DNA from: Iningainema tapete BLCC-T55
Lineage (GTDB): Bacteria > Cyanobacteriota > Cyanobacteriia > Cyanobacteriales > Nostocaceae
Length of the DNA: 64,000 nucleotides
Reading direction: 5' to 3'
Assembly (NCBI RefSeq): GCF_014698965.1
Contig: NZ_JACXAE010000009.1
Location: 202,148 to 266,147, forward strand
The notes under the pieces were generated by a model. The model searched no databases, was not told the DNA's origin, and was given only the letters and a program-made list of their open reading frames with translations. This document shows positions 43,151 through 52,340 of this stretch, one piece after another (position 1 is the stretch's first letter; each line of letters opens with the position of its first letter). The translations under genes and the position numbers were made by a program.

Positions 43151-43849
43151 ATGTCGAAATTAGATTTTGAAAAGCACTTTTTGACGGGAATTGACGAGTA
43201 CATTTTGCGGGTGCGGCAAAGCATACCTGGACGTGACGCACTGTTTTTAATTGCAAGATGCTGTCTCGAAAATAAGTTATCTGCCTACGCGAAGATTCTC
43301 GTTATTGGTGCTGGTGGCGGTGAAGAAATAATTTCTTTGGGAAAACATAACGCTGGTTGGCAGTTTGTTGGCGTTGATTTGTCTGAAGAGATGCTCAAGC
43401 TTGCAGAGTCGAGAATTAAAAAAGAAGGTTTGGTGAATGAAGTGCAGTTGTACAAAATGGAAGTTATCGATCTTGAGAACAAAAACTTCGATGCCGCAAC
43501 TTGCATTCTGACGCTTCACTTCATTCCAGATGACGGAGCAAAATTAGCAACTCTGCAAGCTATTCGAGAACGCTTAAAACCCAATGCTCCGTTTGTTTTG
43601 GTAGATGGCGCTGCTTCAAGAAACAAAGCCGAGTTCAACGACAATGTGATGGCGTGGAAACGTCACGCGCAAAACAATGGAATGACTGTGGAGCTTTTAG
43701 ATAGTATGATTGAGAAGGCAATGGGACTTCCATTTGTTACTGAAGAGAGAGAAGTTGAGCTTTTAACTGAAGCCGGATTTTCTAGAATCAGAAAAATTTA
43801 TCAAGGGACTTGGTTCAACGGCTGGTTATCTGTGTGCGAAAAATCGTAA
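43151..43849 (+). CDS. Class I SAM-dependent methyltransferase
   Basis: 232 codons. Motif I AKILVIGAGGGEEIISLGKH, then VGVDLSEEMLKLAESRIKKE (acidic end of strand 2) and AATCILTLHFIPDDGAKLAT (motif IV region). The substrate is not readable. Single gene between the repeat cluster and thrS. Confidence 0.88.
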   Translation: MSKLDFEKHFLTGIDEYILRVRQSIPGRDALFLIARCCLENKLSAYAKILVIGAGGGEEIISLGKHNAGWQFVGVDLSEEMLKLAESRIKKEGLVNEVQLYKMEVIDLENKNFDAATCILTLHFIPDDGAKLATLQAIRERLKPNAPFVLVDGAASRNKAEFNDNVMAWKRHAQNNGMTVELLDSMIEKAMGLPFVTEEREVELLTEAGFSRIRKIYQGTWFNGWLSVCEKS

Positions 43850-43976
43850 GATATAAAAGATCAAGAGCGGTGCGGATGGTGTCACTGGTAACTGTGAATG
43901 AATTGACGCCTACTATTGCTGTACTGTCTATTTACTTAGACGATCGCCCATTCGGAAAACAGGCGATCGCCACTTT

Positions 43977-45179
43977 TTAAGCCTTACCAGAAAATTCCTT
44001 TTCCAACTGTGCGAATGTAATTTCCTCTGGAGAGGAAACGCCAAAGCGACGAAGATTGACAGTACCGTTAGCAGCCTCGTTCTCGCCAACAATTGCAATT
44101 AGGGGAATCTTTCGTTTTGATAGAGAGCGAATCTTTTTTGAGATTGTCGCATCACTGTTTACTAGTTCCGTTCTCACACCGATACGCCTCAACTTAGCAA
44201 CAACAGCCTCCGCCCATGCTACAGATCGATCTGAAATTGAAGCTACGGCAATTTGTACCGGAGCAAGCCATAAAGGTAAAGCACCACCGTGATTTTCGAG
44301 TAAAATGCCAATCCAGCGCTCGATTGAACCTAAAACTGCCTGGTGTAAAATCACTGGCTGCTCAAAAGAACCGTCACTATTAACAAACGAAAGGTCAAAG
44401 ATTTGCGGCAGATTAAAATCTACTTGCATTGTACCGCACTGCCAAGACCGTCCGAGATGATCTTCCAGGCTGATCTCAATTTTAGGACTATAAAATGCTC
44501 CTTCACCTGGCAATAATTCGTAGCTGTATCCTAACGTTTCGCAAGCTTCTATCAGTAAAGCTTCTGCTTTGTCCCAAAGGGCATCACAACCAAAGCGTTT
44601 TTCTGGTCTAAGAGAAATTTTAACAGTAAAATTCTCATAGCCAAATGCTTTGTATACCTCACTCACCATATTTAAGAAGTTGCGAATCTCATTTTTTACC
44701 TCAGCTTCTGGGCAAAATATATGAGCATCATCTTGAACAAAAGAGCGCAGACGCATACAACCTGATAGCGTTCCCGAAGGTTCGTTGCGGTGAACCATAC
44801 CAAACTCCATCAGGCGGAACGGCATCTGTCGGTAACTCCGGCGCGAGGCTTTGTAGATAGCGATATGCGCCGGACAAGACATAGGTTTCAAGGCATAATC
44901 TGGGCTGACATTATTCTCTTTAGCGTCATTAAGACTACCAACAACAAAGATATTGTCGTTAAACTTCTCCCAATGACCAGATTTTTCCCAAAGAGTGCGA
45001 CTTAATGCGACAGGCGATCGCACTTCTTCAAATCCATAAGCTTGGTAAACTTGGCGCATATGATCTTCAATTGCCCGAAACACCCGCCAACCCATTGGAT
45101 GCCAAAAAACCATACCTGGGCTATGTTCTTCAAAATGGAATAAATCCATTGCTTTTGCCAATTCTCGATGATCGTACAT
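43977..45179 (-). CDS. thrS: Threonyl-tRNA synthetase lacking N-terminal TGS/editing domains
   Basis: 400 codons: the catalytic class II core and the anticodon-binding domain only, against about 600 for full-length enzymes. Motif 2 region FGMVHRNEPSGTLSGCMRLR, the zinc-ligand Cys in LKPMSCPAHIAI with His in QDDAHIFCPE and VILHQAVLGSIERW, and C-terminal PLWLAPVQIAVASISD support it. Cyanobacteria often carry a second ThrRS; one is reported as zinc-regulated in Anabaena. AAGGAT precedes the ATG. Upstream are two leader-peptide attenuators (45285-45350 and 45455-45520), so expression should rise when charged tRNA-Thr is scarce. Without an editing domain it may mischarge Ser. Confidence 0.95.
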   Translation of the reverse strand: MYDHRELAKAMDLFHFEEHSPGMVFWHPMGWRVFRAIEDHMRQVYQAYGFEEVRSPVALSRTLWEKSGHWEKFNDNIFVVGSLNDAKENNVSPDYALKPMSCPAHIAIYKASRRSYRQMPFRLMEFGMVHRNEPSGTLSGCMRLRSFVQDDAHIFCPEAEVKNEIRNFLNMVSEVYKAFGYENFTVKISLRPEKRFGCDALWDKAEALLIEACETLGYSYELLPGEGAFYSPKIEISLEDHLGRSWQCGTMQVDFNLPQIFDLSFVNSDGSFEQPVILHQAVLGSIERWIGILLENHGGALPLWLAPVQIAVASISDRSVAWAEAVVAKLRRIGVRTELVNSDATISKKIRSLSKRKIPLIAIVGENEAANGTVNLRRFGVSSPEEITFAQLEKEFSGKA

Positions 45180-45230
45180 AGTTATCCTTATTGAAAAGAA
45201 TTTGATTTTTACAAAACTGAATAAGCAATA

Positions 45231-45263
45231 AAAAACCCTCCAAGAATTGCCTGGAGGGTTTTT
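45231..45263 (-). terminator. Proximal intrinsic terminator of the thrS leader
   Basis: In the thrS transcript, AAAAACCCTCCA pairs with TGGAGGGTTTTT around a nine-base loop and runs into T-rich sequence. The left arm CCCTCCAGGC is complementary, save one base, to GCCAGGAGGG at the end of leader peptide 2, an antiterminator in waiting. Confidence 0.88.
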
Positions 45264-45284
45264 CGCTGCACGCAGTCAACTACA

Positions 45285-45350
45285 TCACGTCCCTCCTGGC
45301 GCGATAGTGGTAGTGATGGTAGTTGTAGTGATAACAGCGAGATTGTTCAT
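45285..45350 (-). CDS. Threonine-rich leader peptide 2 (proximal) of thrS
   Basis: 21 codons plus stop: MNNLAVITTTTITTTIAPGG then T. Eight of 21 residues are Thr, in runs of four and three. Thr codons ACT/ACC/ACA/ACG are mixed. GTGATGTAGTTG just past the stop can pair with CAACTACCATCAC inside the Thr run, and GCCAGGAGGG at the ORF end can pair with the terminator's left arm. Ribosome stalling at the Thr codons would leave GCCAGGAGGG free to block the terminator. No good Shine-Dalgarno sequence is seen ahead of the ATG. Confidence 0.85.
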   Translation of the reverse strand: MNNLAVITTTTITTTIAPGGT

Positions 45351-45386
45351 GTCTGTTGATGAAAGTAAGGAGTGGGAATATAGCAA

Positions 45387-45418
45387 TAAAAAACCCTCAA
45401 GGTATCGCCGAGAGGGGT
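45387..45418 (-). terminator. Distal intrinsic terminator of the thrS leader
   Basis: In the transcript, ACCCCTC pairs imperfectly with GAGGGT, followed by TTTTTTATTG. The stem is weaker than the proximal one. Upstream GGAGGGTCGTGAA can pair with TTCACCCCTC, including part of the left arm, as an antiterminator. Confidence 0.75.
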
Positions 45419-45454
45419 GAATCGATTGCTTATAACGTATACGCAGCTATCTCT

Positions 45455-45520
45455 TCACGACCCTCCTTGGCTCGTAGTTCGTGCAGTAGCGGTAGTTGTG
45501 AGAGATAGTTGAATCACCAT
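45455..45520 (-). CDS. Threonine-rich leader peptide 1 (distal) of thrS
   Basis: 21 codons plus stop, the same length as leader 2: MVIQLSLTTTATARTTSQGG then S. Six Thr. It also ends in GGAGGG and shows the same pairing of an early codon segment (CAACTATCTCTCAC) with sequence spanning the stop (GTGAAGAGATAGCTG). The matching architecture points to a duplicated attenuator. Initiation signals are weak here too. Confidence 0.8.
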   Translation of the reverse strand: MVIQLSLTTTATARTTSQGGS

Positions 45521-45649
45521 TAGGGGTTAAAAATTCTTACTGAATAAAAAAACTTGTACCTATAATTATATATAAGCAAATATATGCTGATTGTCAACCT
45601 CCCACCATGAGAAGAACGTCTCTGCATATTGAGTAAGAGAAACTTGTCA

Positions 45650-46480
45650 TCAAACCTTAATAGGTGGTTTAACAGGGTGATATTCAATCACCATCCAAAT
45701 ACAATCTGTATCCGCGTAATATTGATGCCACGGATAGATATATTGCTGGTGTTCGTGAACTTGACAAAAAGGAAGGAAAGTGGTATAACCAGGACTCATC
45801 AATAGATCTTCATAGAGAGTCCCAAATTCTTTCTCTTTGAACTTCTGCATTCTTCCCTGCCCAAAAACTTGGGTATGTATCTCTATACAGTCATGTTGGT
45901 TGTGGATAACACAGTCGGTATCCGAAGGAGCAAACCATAAGTTGACTTTGACAGAGAACTTTTCTTTTTGATGGGGCTGACTCGATTGCCTTGTCATCAA
46001 ATACGGATCGACTTCTATTATTCCCGCTTCAACTTGGGGAGAACGCCACAGTGGTACATCTTTGGGAAAGTGATCAATAAGATTACCTAATAGACTCCAG
46101 TTTGGCTCAAAGATAATCTTGCCGATGTTGTTAGTCTCTACCACCTCAAGCAAAAGTAAGGATTCAGCTTTTTGGATGATGGTGTTTTTGAGAATGGTAG
46201 ATGAAAAAGCAGGAATAATGCTGGTGTAAGTTTCCTTTAAGTAAGCATCTGAATTTTGGGGATTGATGGCGATAGTACGGTTTTGAACGGGATAGTTTTC
46301 GACATTTTCAACGTACTTCGCATTTATGTAAGCACCCGAAAAGTTAAGTTGTTTGACTTGGTTGGTTTGCATAAGTTTTTGAGGAATAATTAAAGGACTG
46401 GTTGACTTTGCTCCAACTAGGGGTAAAGGATTTCTTCTCGTTTTTCTTGGAGGAGTTCTTTTAATCCCATTTGCTGACAC
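45650..46480 (-). CDS. Conserved hypothetical, possibly cupin-like
   Basis: 276 codons. The first 30 residues are basic and Pro-rich. The body contains VKVNLWFAPSDTDCVIHNQH, DCIEIHTQVFGQGRMQKF and YIYPWHQYYADTDCIWMVIE, with repeated His/Asp/Glu in beta-strand contexts that recall a cupin barrel. I do not recognise the family. It lies alone between thrS and hpnG. Confidence 0.6.
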   Translation of the reverse strand: MSANGIKRTPPRKTRRNPLPLVGAKSTSPLIIPQKLMQTNQVKQLNFSGAYINAKYVENVENYPVQNRTIAINPQNSDAYLKETYTSIIPAFSSTILKNTIIQKAESLLLLEVVETNNIGKIIFEPNWSLLGNLIDHFPKDVPLWRSPQVEAGIIEVDPYLMTRQSSQPHQKEKFSVKVNLWFAPSDTDCVIHNQHDCIEIHTQVFGQGRMQKFKEKEFGTLYEDLLMSPGYTTFLPFCQVHEHQQYIYPWHQYYADTDCIWMVIEYHPVKPPIKV

Positions 46481-46527
46481 CTTAGCCCATATTACAGATA
46501 ATCTTGCAGACCTTTGATTCTTCCAGC

Positions 46528-47229
46528 TTAACCAGAAAACAGCTTCGTTGTAACTTGTTCCAACACTTGCAGTCCCCTTAGAGAACCACGAATTAGTCGA
46601 GTAGCAGCAATGGGTTGTCGTAGCATTGCCATAGCTAAGAGTAAAGGTTGAAGTGAACCATCAGGACTTAGTGCTGAGGTAAGATTAGGTAAGTCGTGGT
46701 AGCAGTCATCACTTACTACTCGCAGCATTGCCACAGAAACCCCTGCTTGAGTGAAGAATTCCAAGACAGCAAACCCTTCCATATCGACAACATCAGCTCC
46801 TGTCGTCTCACCCAGATGACGTTTTTCTGTAGCAGAGCAGATGATGCGATCGCTCGTCAACCCTTTGACAATTGACACCCGCTCTTGAAGACGCTGATAC
46901 AGTAGCTTTGTCAAAGTAGAATCACAAGGTTTTAGTAATGATGTACTATTATCCACACAATCTTGATACAGTACTATATCCCCTACTTGGTAGCGTGCCT
47001 TTAAGCTGCCACATAAACCCATCAGCAGCACACTAGGTGGCGCGAGCTTCAATATCTGATGTACATCTTGACAATTTTTTAAATCTGTGCATGAAGCGCC
47101 CATCGGCAGAGACACAACACTTGGTGTAGAGCCACTGACACGCTTCAAAGAGCGAGATACAGCCTTGTATTCCGCTCCAAGACAAACTAGAATCGCTTGG
47201 ACAGGTGGTTGCAACACTAGCACCTTCAA
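46528..47229 (-). CDS. hpnG: Adenosylhopane nucleosidase/phosphorylase HpnG
   Basis: 233 codons from TTG 47229; GTG 47223 or 47217 are alternatives. The purine-nucleosidase fold is visible: LLMGLCGSLKARYQVGDIVL, VVDMEGFAVLEFFTQAGV (nucleoside-binding M-E-G) and MLRVVSDDCYHDLPN. It probably cleaves adenine from adenosylhopane, the step after HpnH. It diverges from the RND-hpnA-hpnH run with 58 bases between. Confidence 0.85.
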   Translation of the reverse strand: MKVLVLQPPVQAILVCLGAEYKAVSRSLKRVSGSTPSVVSLPMGASCTDLKNCQDVHQILKLAPPSVLLMGLCGSLKARYQVGDIVLYQDCVDNSTSLLKPCDSTLTKLLYQRLQERVSIVKGLTSDRIICSATEKRHLGETTGADVVDMEGFAVLEFFTQAGVSVAMLRVVSDDCYHDLPNLTSALSPDGSLQPLLLAMAMLRQPIAATRLIRGSLRGLQVLEQVTTKLFSG

Positions 47230-47287
47230 CTACACGAGGCTAGCATTTTAGCATACAATTTAAAATTAGTGACAATATTAGTCAAAA

Positions 47288-49966
47288 ATGGTAGAGCCTA
47301 ATCACTCACAATCTGTAAGACAACGTTTTAATATCTCCAAATTAGCAATTCGATATTCTTGGCTGACAATTAGTTTTTGGCTGGCAGTGACGGTAGCTGG
47401 GCTTTTAGCATTCAGTTCCCTTAAATATGCTTTGTTTCCAGATGTTACCTTCCCAGTAGTAGTAGTCAATGCTACTTCTTCACTGCCAACTGCTATAGAT
47501 ACAGAGGCAAAACTTACCCAACCAATCGAACAGCGTTTGCGTTCTCTAGAGGGAGTTGATGAAATTCGCTCCTCCACCTATCCAGGGCAAACTGTGGTGA
47601 GTTTGTCTTTTGCTGTGGGGACTAACTTGTCCGAGTCAGCTCGCAAAGTGGAAACAATCTTGAAGCAGACGAAACTGCCTCAAGGCGCAACTTACAAAAT
47701 TATCCCTTTGAACCTGAACGAGTCAGCAGCTATTACTTACGCCATTGAAAGTTCAAAACTGAATTTAACCGATTTGACTAAGCTAGCTAAAGACCAAATT
47801 ATCCCCAGCATTGCTAAAATACCAGGAGTACTCAAAGTCGATCTGTTAGGAGTAGGCAGTGCTTCTCCTCCTCCAACATCAACAAGTGCGGCTTTACCAC
47901 AGAATGGAGCAACATTAGTTCGATTCAACGGTAAAGATGCTTTGGCTTTTCAAGTAATTAAACGAGGAAACGCCAACACTTTGGAAGTAGTTGATCGAGT
48001 GGAGAAACAAGTACAAAAACTACAGACAACTTTGCGCGATGTGCAACTGAGTTTGGCTGCTACTCAAGCAGAGTATATCCGCAATGCAACTCAAGCAACA
48101 ATCGAGTCTTTAATTGAAGCGATCATTTTGTCGGTTGTAGTAATTTTCCCTTTTTTGCGCAACTGGCAAGCAACGTTAATTTCTGCACTAGCGATTCCCG
48201 TGTCTATATTGGGAACGTTTATTGTGATGGCTTTGTTCGGCTTTAACTTGGAGACAATTACATTGTTGGCACTGGCTTTGGTGATAGGCTCAATTGTGGA
48301 TGATGCGATCGTTGATGTAGAAAACATTATGCGTCACGTTGAAGATGGAGCGCATCCCCGTGAAGCCGCCCTGATAGCTACCAATGAGATTGGCTTGACA
48401 GTTACAGCCGCAACTTTTACAGCTGTAGCAGTTTTTCTCCCTATTGGTTTGATGGGTGGGGTGATTGGTCAATTTTTCAAACCGTTCGGCATCACTGTAT
48501 CAGCAGCCATGCTCACATCTATGCTGGTAGCCCGTACTTTATCGCCAGTTTTATCAATATACTGGCTCAAACCCAAACCTTCTAGCTCTCCTCGTCGAGA
48601 AGGAAACATAGCTCAAAGCTTTAACCAATCTTACCACGACTTACTGCGCTGGTCTTTGAATCATCGCAAGATAGTGATGGGGTTAGCTTTACTGAGCTTT
48701 ATTGCAGGTATCGCTATTATACCACTGATCCCCAAAGGTTTTATTCCCAAACTAGACAGGGGAGAGTTTAATATTGTTTATACTGGTCCTTTGCCAATTC
48801 CACAAGGAGCATTTGAGCAGGGGAGATCGAATTCTCCATTCTCTACTTACGATTCACCATTTTCTATTCCCGATGTCAAAATCTCTAACCCCCTGAATGA
48901 TTCTCTTGAGGTTGCGCAAAAGTTAGAAACTGCAGTCAGAAAATTTCCTGATGTGTCCAAGGTTTTTACTATTGTGGGAACTCGCGAGGGTGAGCCAAAC
49001 AAAGGTAAGCTGTATGTAAAGTTGAAGGAAGAACGTAAACTTAAGACAGCGGAAATACAAGACCGAATACGCTCGTCTTTGCCTTCTCTTCCTGATGTTA
49101 CCACTAGTGTGGAAGATATTCAATTTGTTGATGCGGGTGGTGGACAAAAACCTTTACAGGTAGCTTTAAGAGGTAACGATCTCAAAGCTTTAAATAATGC
49201 AGCTAATGCAGTGAAAGCTAGAATTGAGAAACTCCCCGGATTTGTTGATGTGACAGTTACAGGTGAAGGTAACATACAAGGCTTTATTTTCCAGATTGAG
49301 CGGTTGAATAGTCAGCGGGTAGCTTATATTAGTGCTAACCTTGGTAAAGATTTACCTTTAGGTGATGCTACTGATAGAGTAGTAGCAGAAGCTCAGGCTG
49401 TTTTACCACCGGGGGTTGATTTGAATTTGGGCGGAGACTCTGCTCGCATTGGGGATATTTTTGGTAGTTTCGGCACTACTCTGGCAATGTCCGCAATATG
49501 TATTATTTTAGTGCTGATTTGGCTTTTCAAAGGTTGGGTTGATCCGGTGGTAATTGGGATTTCTCTACCTTTGGCATTGGTAGGGGCGATGTTGTCGTTG
49601 CTTTTGACTAGGAGCGATTTTGGAATGATATCGCTGATCGGTTTTGTTTTTTTGCTGGGGATCAGTAATAAAAATGCTATTCTGATTGTGGATTATATTA
49701 ATCAGTTACGTCAAGCTGGTTTAAATCGTACAGAGGCGATTTTGAAGGCAGGACCTGTGCGTCTGCGACCAATTCTGATGACTACTGCTGCTACGATTTT
49801 AGGGATGGTACCTATTGCTTTGGGTTTGGGAGCGGGATCTGAATTGCGATCGCCTATGGCTGTAGCTATTGCTGGCGGGTTAATTAGTTCCACTGTGTTG
49901 AGTTTAATTGTTGTGCCAGTAGTATACACCATTCTCGATGATTGGTTTCCCCGCAAGGGATTTTAA
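47288..49966 (+). CDS. RND-family efflux permease in the hopanoid locus
   Basis: 892 codons, shorter than AcrB (about 1040). N-terminal membrane helix, large periplasmic loops, and RND signatures LALVIGSIVDDAIVDVENIM and TAATFTAVAVFLPIGLMGGV, later VFLLGISNKNAILIVDYINQ and ILKAGPVRLRPILMTTAATI. Proton-relay acidic residues of the VDDA type are present. It is the first gene of the hpnA-hpnH run, so it may move hopanoids or other lipids, but general drug export cannot be excluded. No membrane-fusion partner is adjacent. Confidence 0.88.
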   Translation: MVEPNHSQSVRQRFNISKLAIRYSWLTISFWLAVTVAGLLAFSSLKYALFPDVTFPVVVVNATSSLPTAIDTEAKLTQPIEQRLRSLEGVDEIRSSTYPGQTVVSLSFAVGTNLSESARKVETILKQTKLPQGATYKIIPLNLNESAAITYAIESSKLNLTDLTKLAKDQIIPSIAKIPGVLKVDLLGVGSASPPPTSTSAALPQNGATLVRFNGKDALAFQVIKRGNANTLEVVDRVEKQVQKLQTTLRDVQLSLAATQAEYIRNATQATIESLIEAIILSVVVIFPFLRNWQATLISALAIPVSILGTFIVMALFGFNLETITLLALALVIGSIVDDAIVDVENIMRHVEDGAHPREAALIATNEIGLTVTAATFTAVAVFLPIGLMGGVIGQFFKPFGITVSAAMLTSMLVARTLSPVLSIYWLKPKPSSSPRREGNIAQSFNQSYHDLLRWSLNHRKIVMGLALLSFIAGIAIIPLIPKGFIPKLDRGEFNIVYTGPLPIPQGAFEQGRSNSPFSTYDSPFSIPDVKISNPLNDSLEVAQKLETAVRKFPDVSKVFTIVGTREGEPNKGKLYVKLKEERKLKTAEIQDRIRSSLPSLPDVTTSVEDIQFVDAGGGQKPLQVALRGNDLKALNNAANAVKARIEKLPGFVDVTVTGEGNIQGFIFQIERLNSQRVAYISANLGKDLPLGDATDRVVAEAQAVLPPGVDLNLGGDSARIGDIFGSFGTTLAMSAICIILVLIWLFKGWVDPVVIGISLPLALVGAMLSLLLTRSDFGMISLIGFVFLLGISNKNAILIVDYINQLRQAGLNRTEAILKAGPVRLRPILMTTAATILGMVPIALGLGAGSELRSPMAVAIAGGLISSTVLSLIVVPVVYTILDDWFPRKGF

Positions 49967-49981
49967 ATGGGGGAGAGGTTA

Positions 49982-50971
49982 ATGCGCGTTTTTGTTACGG
50001 GTGGTACGGGTTTTATTGGTGCTAACTTGGTACGGTTGCTAATATCCCAGGGATATGCTGTAAAAGCACTGGTACGTAGTAACAGCCGACTGGATAATTT
50101 ACAGGGATTAGATGTTGAGCTTGTTAAAGGCGACCTTAATGATACAAAATTATACCAGCAGATGGTAGATTGCCAGTATCTTTTTCATGTTGCTGCTCAT
50201 TATTCATTATGGCAAAAAGACAGGGAAGCACTGTATTACAACAATGTATTGGGAACGCGCAATGTGTTGGCGGCGGCACGTCAAGCTGGGATTGAGCGCA
50301 CAATTTATACCAGTTCTGTTGCAGCGATTGGCGTGGGTGCAGCGGGTGAAGTTGTAGATGAAACTCATCAAAGTCCCTTAGAGGAACTTATTGGTAATTA
50401 CAAGAAGTCTAAGTATTTAGCAGAGCAAGAAGCTATGCAAGCAGTTCGTGCTGGTCAGGAGGTGGTTATAGTTAATCCTAGCACTCCAATTGGTCCATGG
50501 GATATTAAGCCTACCCCTACTGGGGATATTATCTTGCGGTTTTTACGCCGTCAAATGCCTGTTTATATGGATACTGGGTTAAATTTTATTGATGTGCGTG
50601 ATGTAGCGTGGGGACATTTGCTAGCATTACAGCATGGGAAATCAGGCTCGCGCTATATCTTAGGACATCAAAACCTAACCCTAAAACAAATACTTGAACA
50701 ACTTGCTGAGATTACAGGTTTGAGCGCTCCCCAACAAACTATTCCTGCGTGGATACCTTTAAGTGTTGCTTGGGTTGAGGAAAAAATTCTTGCTCCACTA
50801 GGTAAATCACCTTCAGTTCCTCTCGACGGTGTACGCATGGCAAAGCAACCCATGTACTACAATCCATCAAAGGCAATACGAGAATTAGGACTGCCTCAGT
50901 CTGACATAAAAATAGCACTCAAAGATGCTGTAGATTGGTTTGTAACTCAGGGATATGTAAAAAGCTTGTAG
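49982..50971 (+). CDS. hpnA: Hopanoid-associated sugar epimerase HpnA
   Basis: 329 codons from ATG 49982, with GAGG nine bases ahead; an ATG at 49967 is in frame but lacks a site. NAD-binding GGTGFIGANLVRLL, active-site YKKSK (YxxxK) and the extended SDR motif LFHVAAHYSLWQKD. It lies 15 bases after the RND stop. Predicted to act on the sugar moiety of glycosylated hopanoids. Confidence 0.92.
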   Translation: MRVFVTGGTGFIGANLVRLLISQGYAVKALVRSNSRLDNLQGLDVELVKGDLNDTKLYQQMVDCQYLFHVAAHYSLWQKDREALYYNNVLGTRNVLAAARQAGIERTIYTSSVAAIGVGAAGEVVDETHQSPLEELIGNYKKSKYLAEQEAMQAVRAGQEVVIVNPSTPIGPWDIKPTPTGDIILRFLRRQMPVYMDTGLNFIDVRDVAWGHLLALQHGKSGSRYILGHQNLTLKQILEQLAEITGLSAPQQTIPAWIPLSVAWVEEKILAPLGKSPSVPLDGVRMAKQPMYYNPSKAIRELGLPQSDIKIALKDAVDWFVTQGYVKSL

Positions 50972-51050
50972 TAAGCACTTTAGTGCTTATATATTATGAG
51001 CGAAACAAACCTTTAAAATTCAGTATTATCACAGAGGAGTGATAAGAGCA

Positions 51051-52076
51051 ATGGGAATCAGTTTACAACAAGCTGTAGAAGTAGGGAAATATTTAGTTAC
51101 TCAGCGTCTTTCCGGACGCAAACGCTTCCCACTAGTCTTAATGTTAGAACCTTTATTCCGCTGTAACCTGGCTTGTTCTGGTTGCGGTAAAATTCAGCAC
51201 CCAAAAGAGGTGCTTGTCCAAAATCTCACACCAGAACAGTGTTTTGCAGCAGTATCCGAGTGTGGTGCGCCCATTGTCTCGATACCAGGAGGAGAACCTT
51301 TACTGCATCCTCAAATTGATGAGATTGTACGAGGATTGGTTGAGCGCAAGAAGTTTGTTTATCTGTGTACTAATGGTTTATTGTTAGAAAAAAGCTTAGA
51401 TAAGTTTCAACCCTCTCCTTACCTAAGTTTCAGCATCCATTTAGATGGGATGCGGGAGTTGCACGATAAATGTGTCGATCGCAAAGGTGTTTTTGATATT
51501 GCCGTTAAAGCGATTCGGGCAGCTATTGCTAGAGGTTTTCGCGTCACCACTAACACAACTATTTTTGATGGTACTAATCCTCAAGAAATGCAGGAGTTTT
51601 TTGACTTCCTGAGTGGGCTGGGTATTGATGGTATGATGATTTCCCCTGGCTACAGCTACGAGTGGGCACCAAATCAAGAAGCATTTCTCAAGCGGGAACA
51701 AACTCGCGCCCTTTTTCGCGAAATTCTTGCACCTTACAAAGCAGGGAAAAAGAATTGGAATTTCAACAGCAATCCGCTATTTTTGGATTTTCTTACAGGT
51801 GAGAAAGATTACGAATGCACGCCTTGGGGTAGCCCAAGTTACAGTGTGCTCGGTTGGCAAAAGCCTTGCTATCTGCTAAACGAAGGACATTACGCCACCT
51901 ACCAAGAATTGTTAGATGATACCGATTGGAGTCAATACGGTAGGGCTAGTGGTAATCCTAAGTGTGCAGATTGCATGGTGCATTGTGGCTATGAACCTAC
52001 CGCTGCAATGGATGCTATGCAACCACAAAATATAATGCGCTCTATTAGTGGTGTGTTTGGGATGGCAAGAGGTTAA
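51051..52076 (+). CDS. hpnH: Adenosyl-hopene transferase HpnH (radical SAM)
   Basis: 341 codons from ATG 51051 (GGAG upstream); GTG 51039 is an alternative. The iron-sulfur motif CNLACSGC (CxxxCxxC, residues 38-45) is followed by [10 protein letters not shown] and [12 protein letters not shown]. The C-terminal SPASM-like region has [14 protein letters not shown]. It attaches a 5'-deoxyadenosyl unit to diploptene, starting elongated hopanoids. It ends the RND-hpnA-hpnH run; a HIP1-containing hairpin follows. Confidence 0.95.
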   Translation: MGISLQQAVEVGKYLVTQRLSGRKRFPLVLMLEPLFRCNLACSGCGKIQHPKEVLVQNLTPEQCFAAVSECGAPIVSIPGGEPLLHPQIDEIVRGLVERKKFVYLCTNGLLLEKSLDKFQPSPYLSFSIHLDGMRELHDKCVDRKGVFDIAVKAIRAAIARGFRVTTNTTIFDGTNPQEMQEFFDFLSGLGIDGMMISPGYSYEWAPNQEAFLKREQTRALFREILAPYKAGKKNWNFNSNPLFLDFLTGEKDYECTPWGSPSYSVLGWQKPCYLLNEGHYATYQELLDDTDWSQYGRASGNPKCADCMVHCGYEPTAAMDAMQPQNIMRSISGVFGMARG

Positions 52077-52078
52077 TG

Positions 52079-52131
52079 AGTTATGCGATCGCATTTCTCA
52101 GTCTGAGTGCGAGGAATGCGATCGCATAACT
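52079..52131. terminator. HIP1-containing hairpin between hpnH and the DUF6887 gene
   Basis: Perfect 17-base arms AGTTATGCGATCGCATT / AATGCGATCGCATAACT around a 19-base loop, each arm holding a GCGATCGC. It begins three bases after the hpnH stop, between convergent genes. Confidence 0.7.
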
Positions 52132-52154
52132 AGAGAGCCGCCTAACACTTTTAG

Positions 52155-52340
52155 TTATTGCTGGTTTTGTTGGCGTTTAAGTTCAATAATCTCCGGTAAC
52201 TGGTCTGGGGAATCTAGCTTTATGCCAGTAGCCTCAACACGGGTTGCCAGTGCGTTGATGGCTTCTTGGTCGTCACGATGTTCTAAAACGTAAGCTCGCA
52301 ACTGTCTGGTAGTCATGGAAAGAAAATTAGGGTTGCTCAT
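52155..52340 (-). CDS. DUF6887-type small protein
   Basis: 61 codons. MSNPNFLSMTTRQLRAYVLE then HRDDQEAINALATRVEA is the conserved beginning of this cyanobacterial family. It starts inside the end of the DUF6888 gene (14-base overlap). Such pairs are widespread in cyanobacteria and look like toxin-antitoxin modules; function unproven. Confidence 0.8.
   Translation of the reverse strand: MSNPNFLSMTTRQLRAYVLEHRDDQEAINALATRVEATGIKLDSPDQLPEIIELKRQQNQQ

Noticed and set aside
45181..45230. Zur box in front of thrS
   Set aside because: A zinc-regulated ThrRS is known in Anabaena, but I see no convincing palindrome of the Zur type here.
45181..45540. T-box riboswitch upstream of thrS
   Set aside because: No T-box consensus or specifier-loop architecture is visible, while two Thr-rich ORFs with terminators explain the region better.
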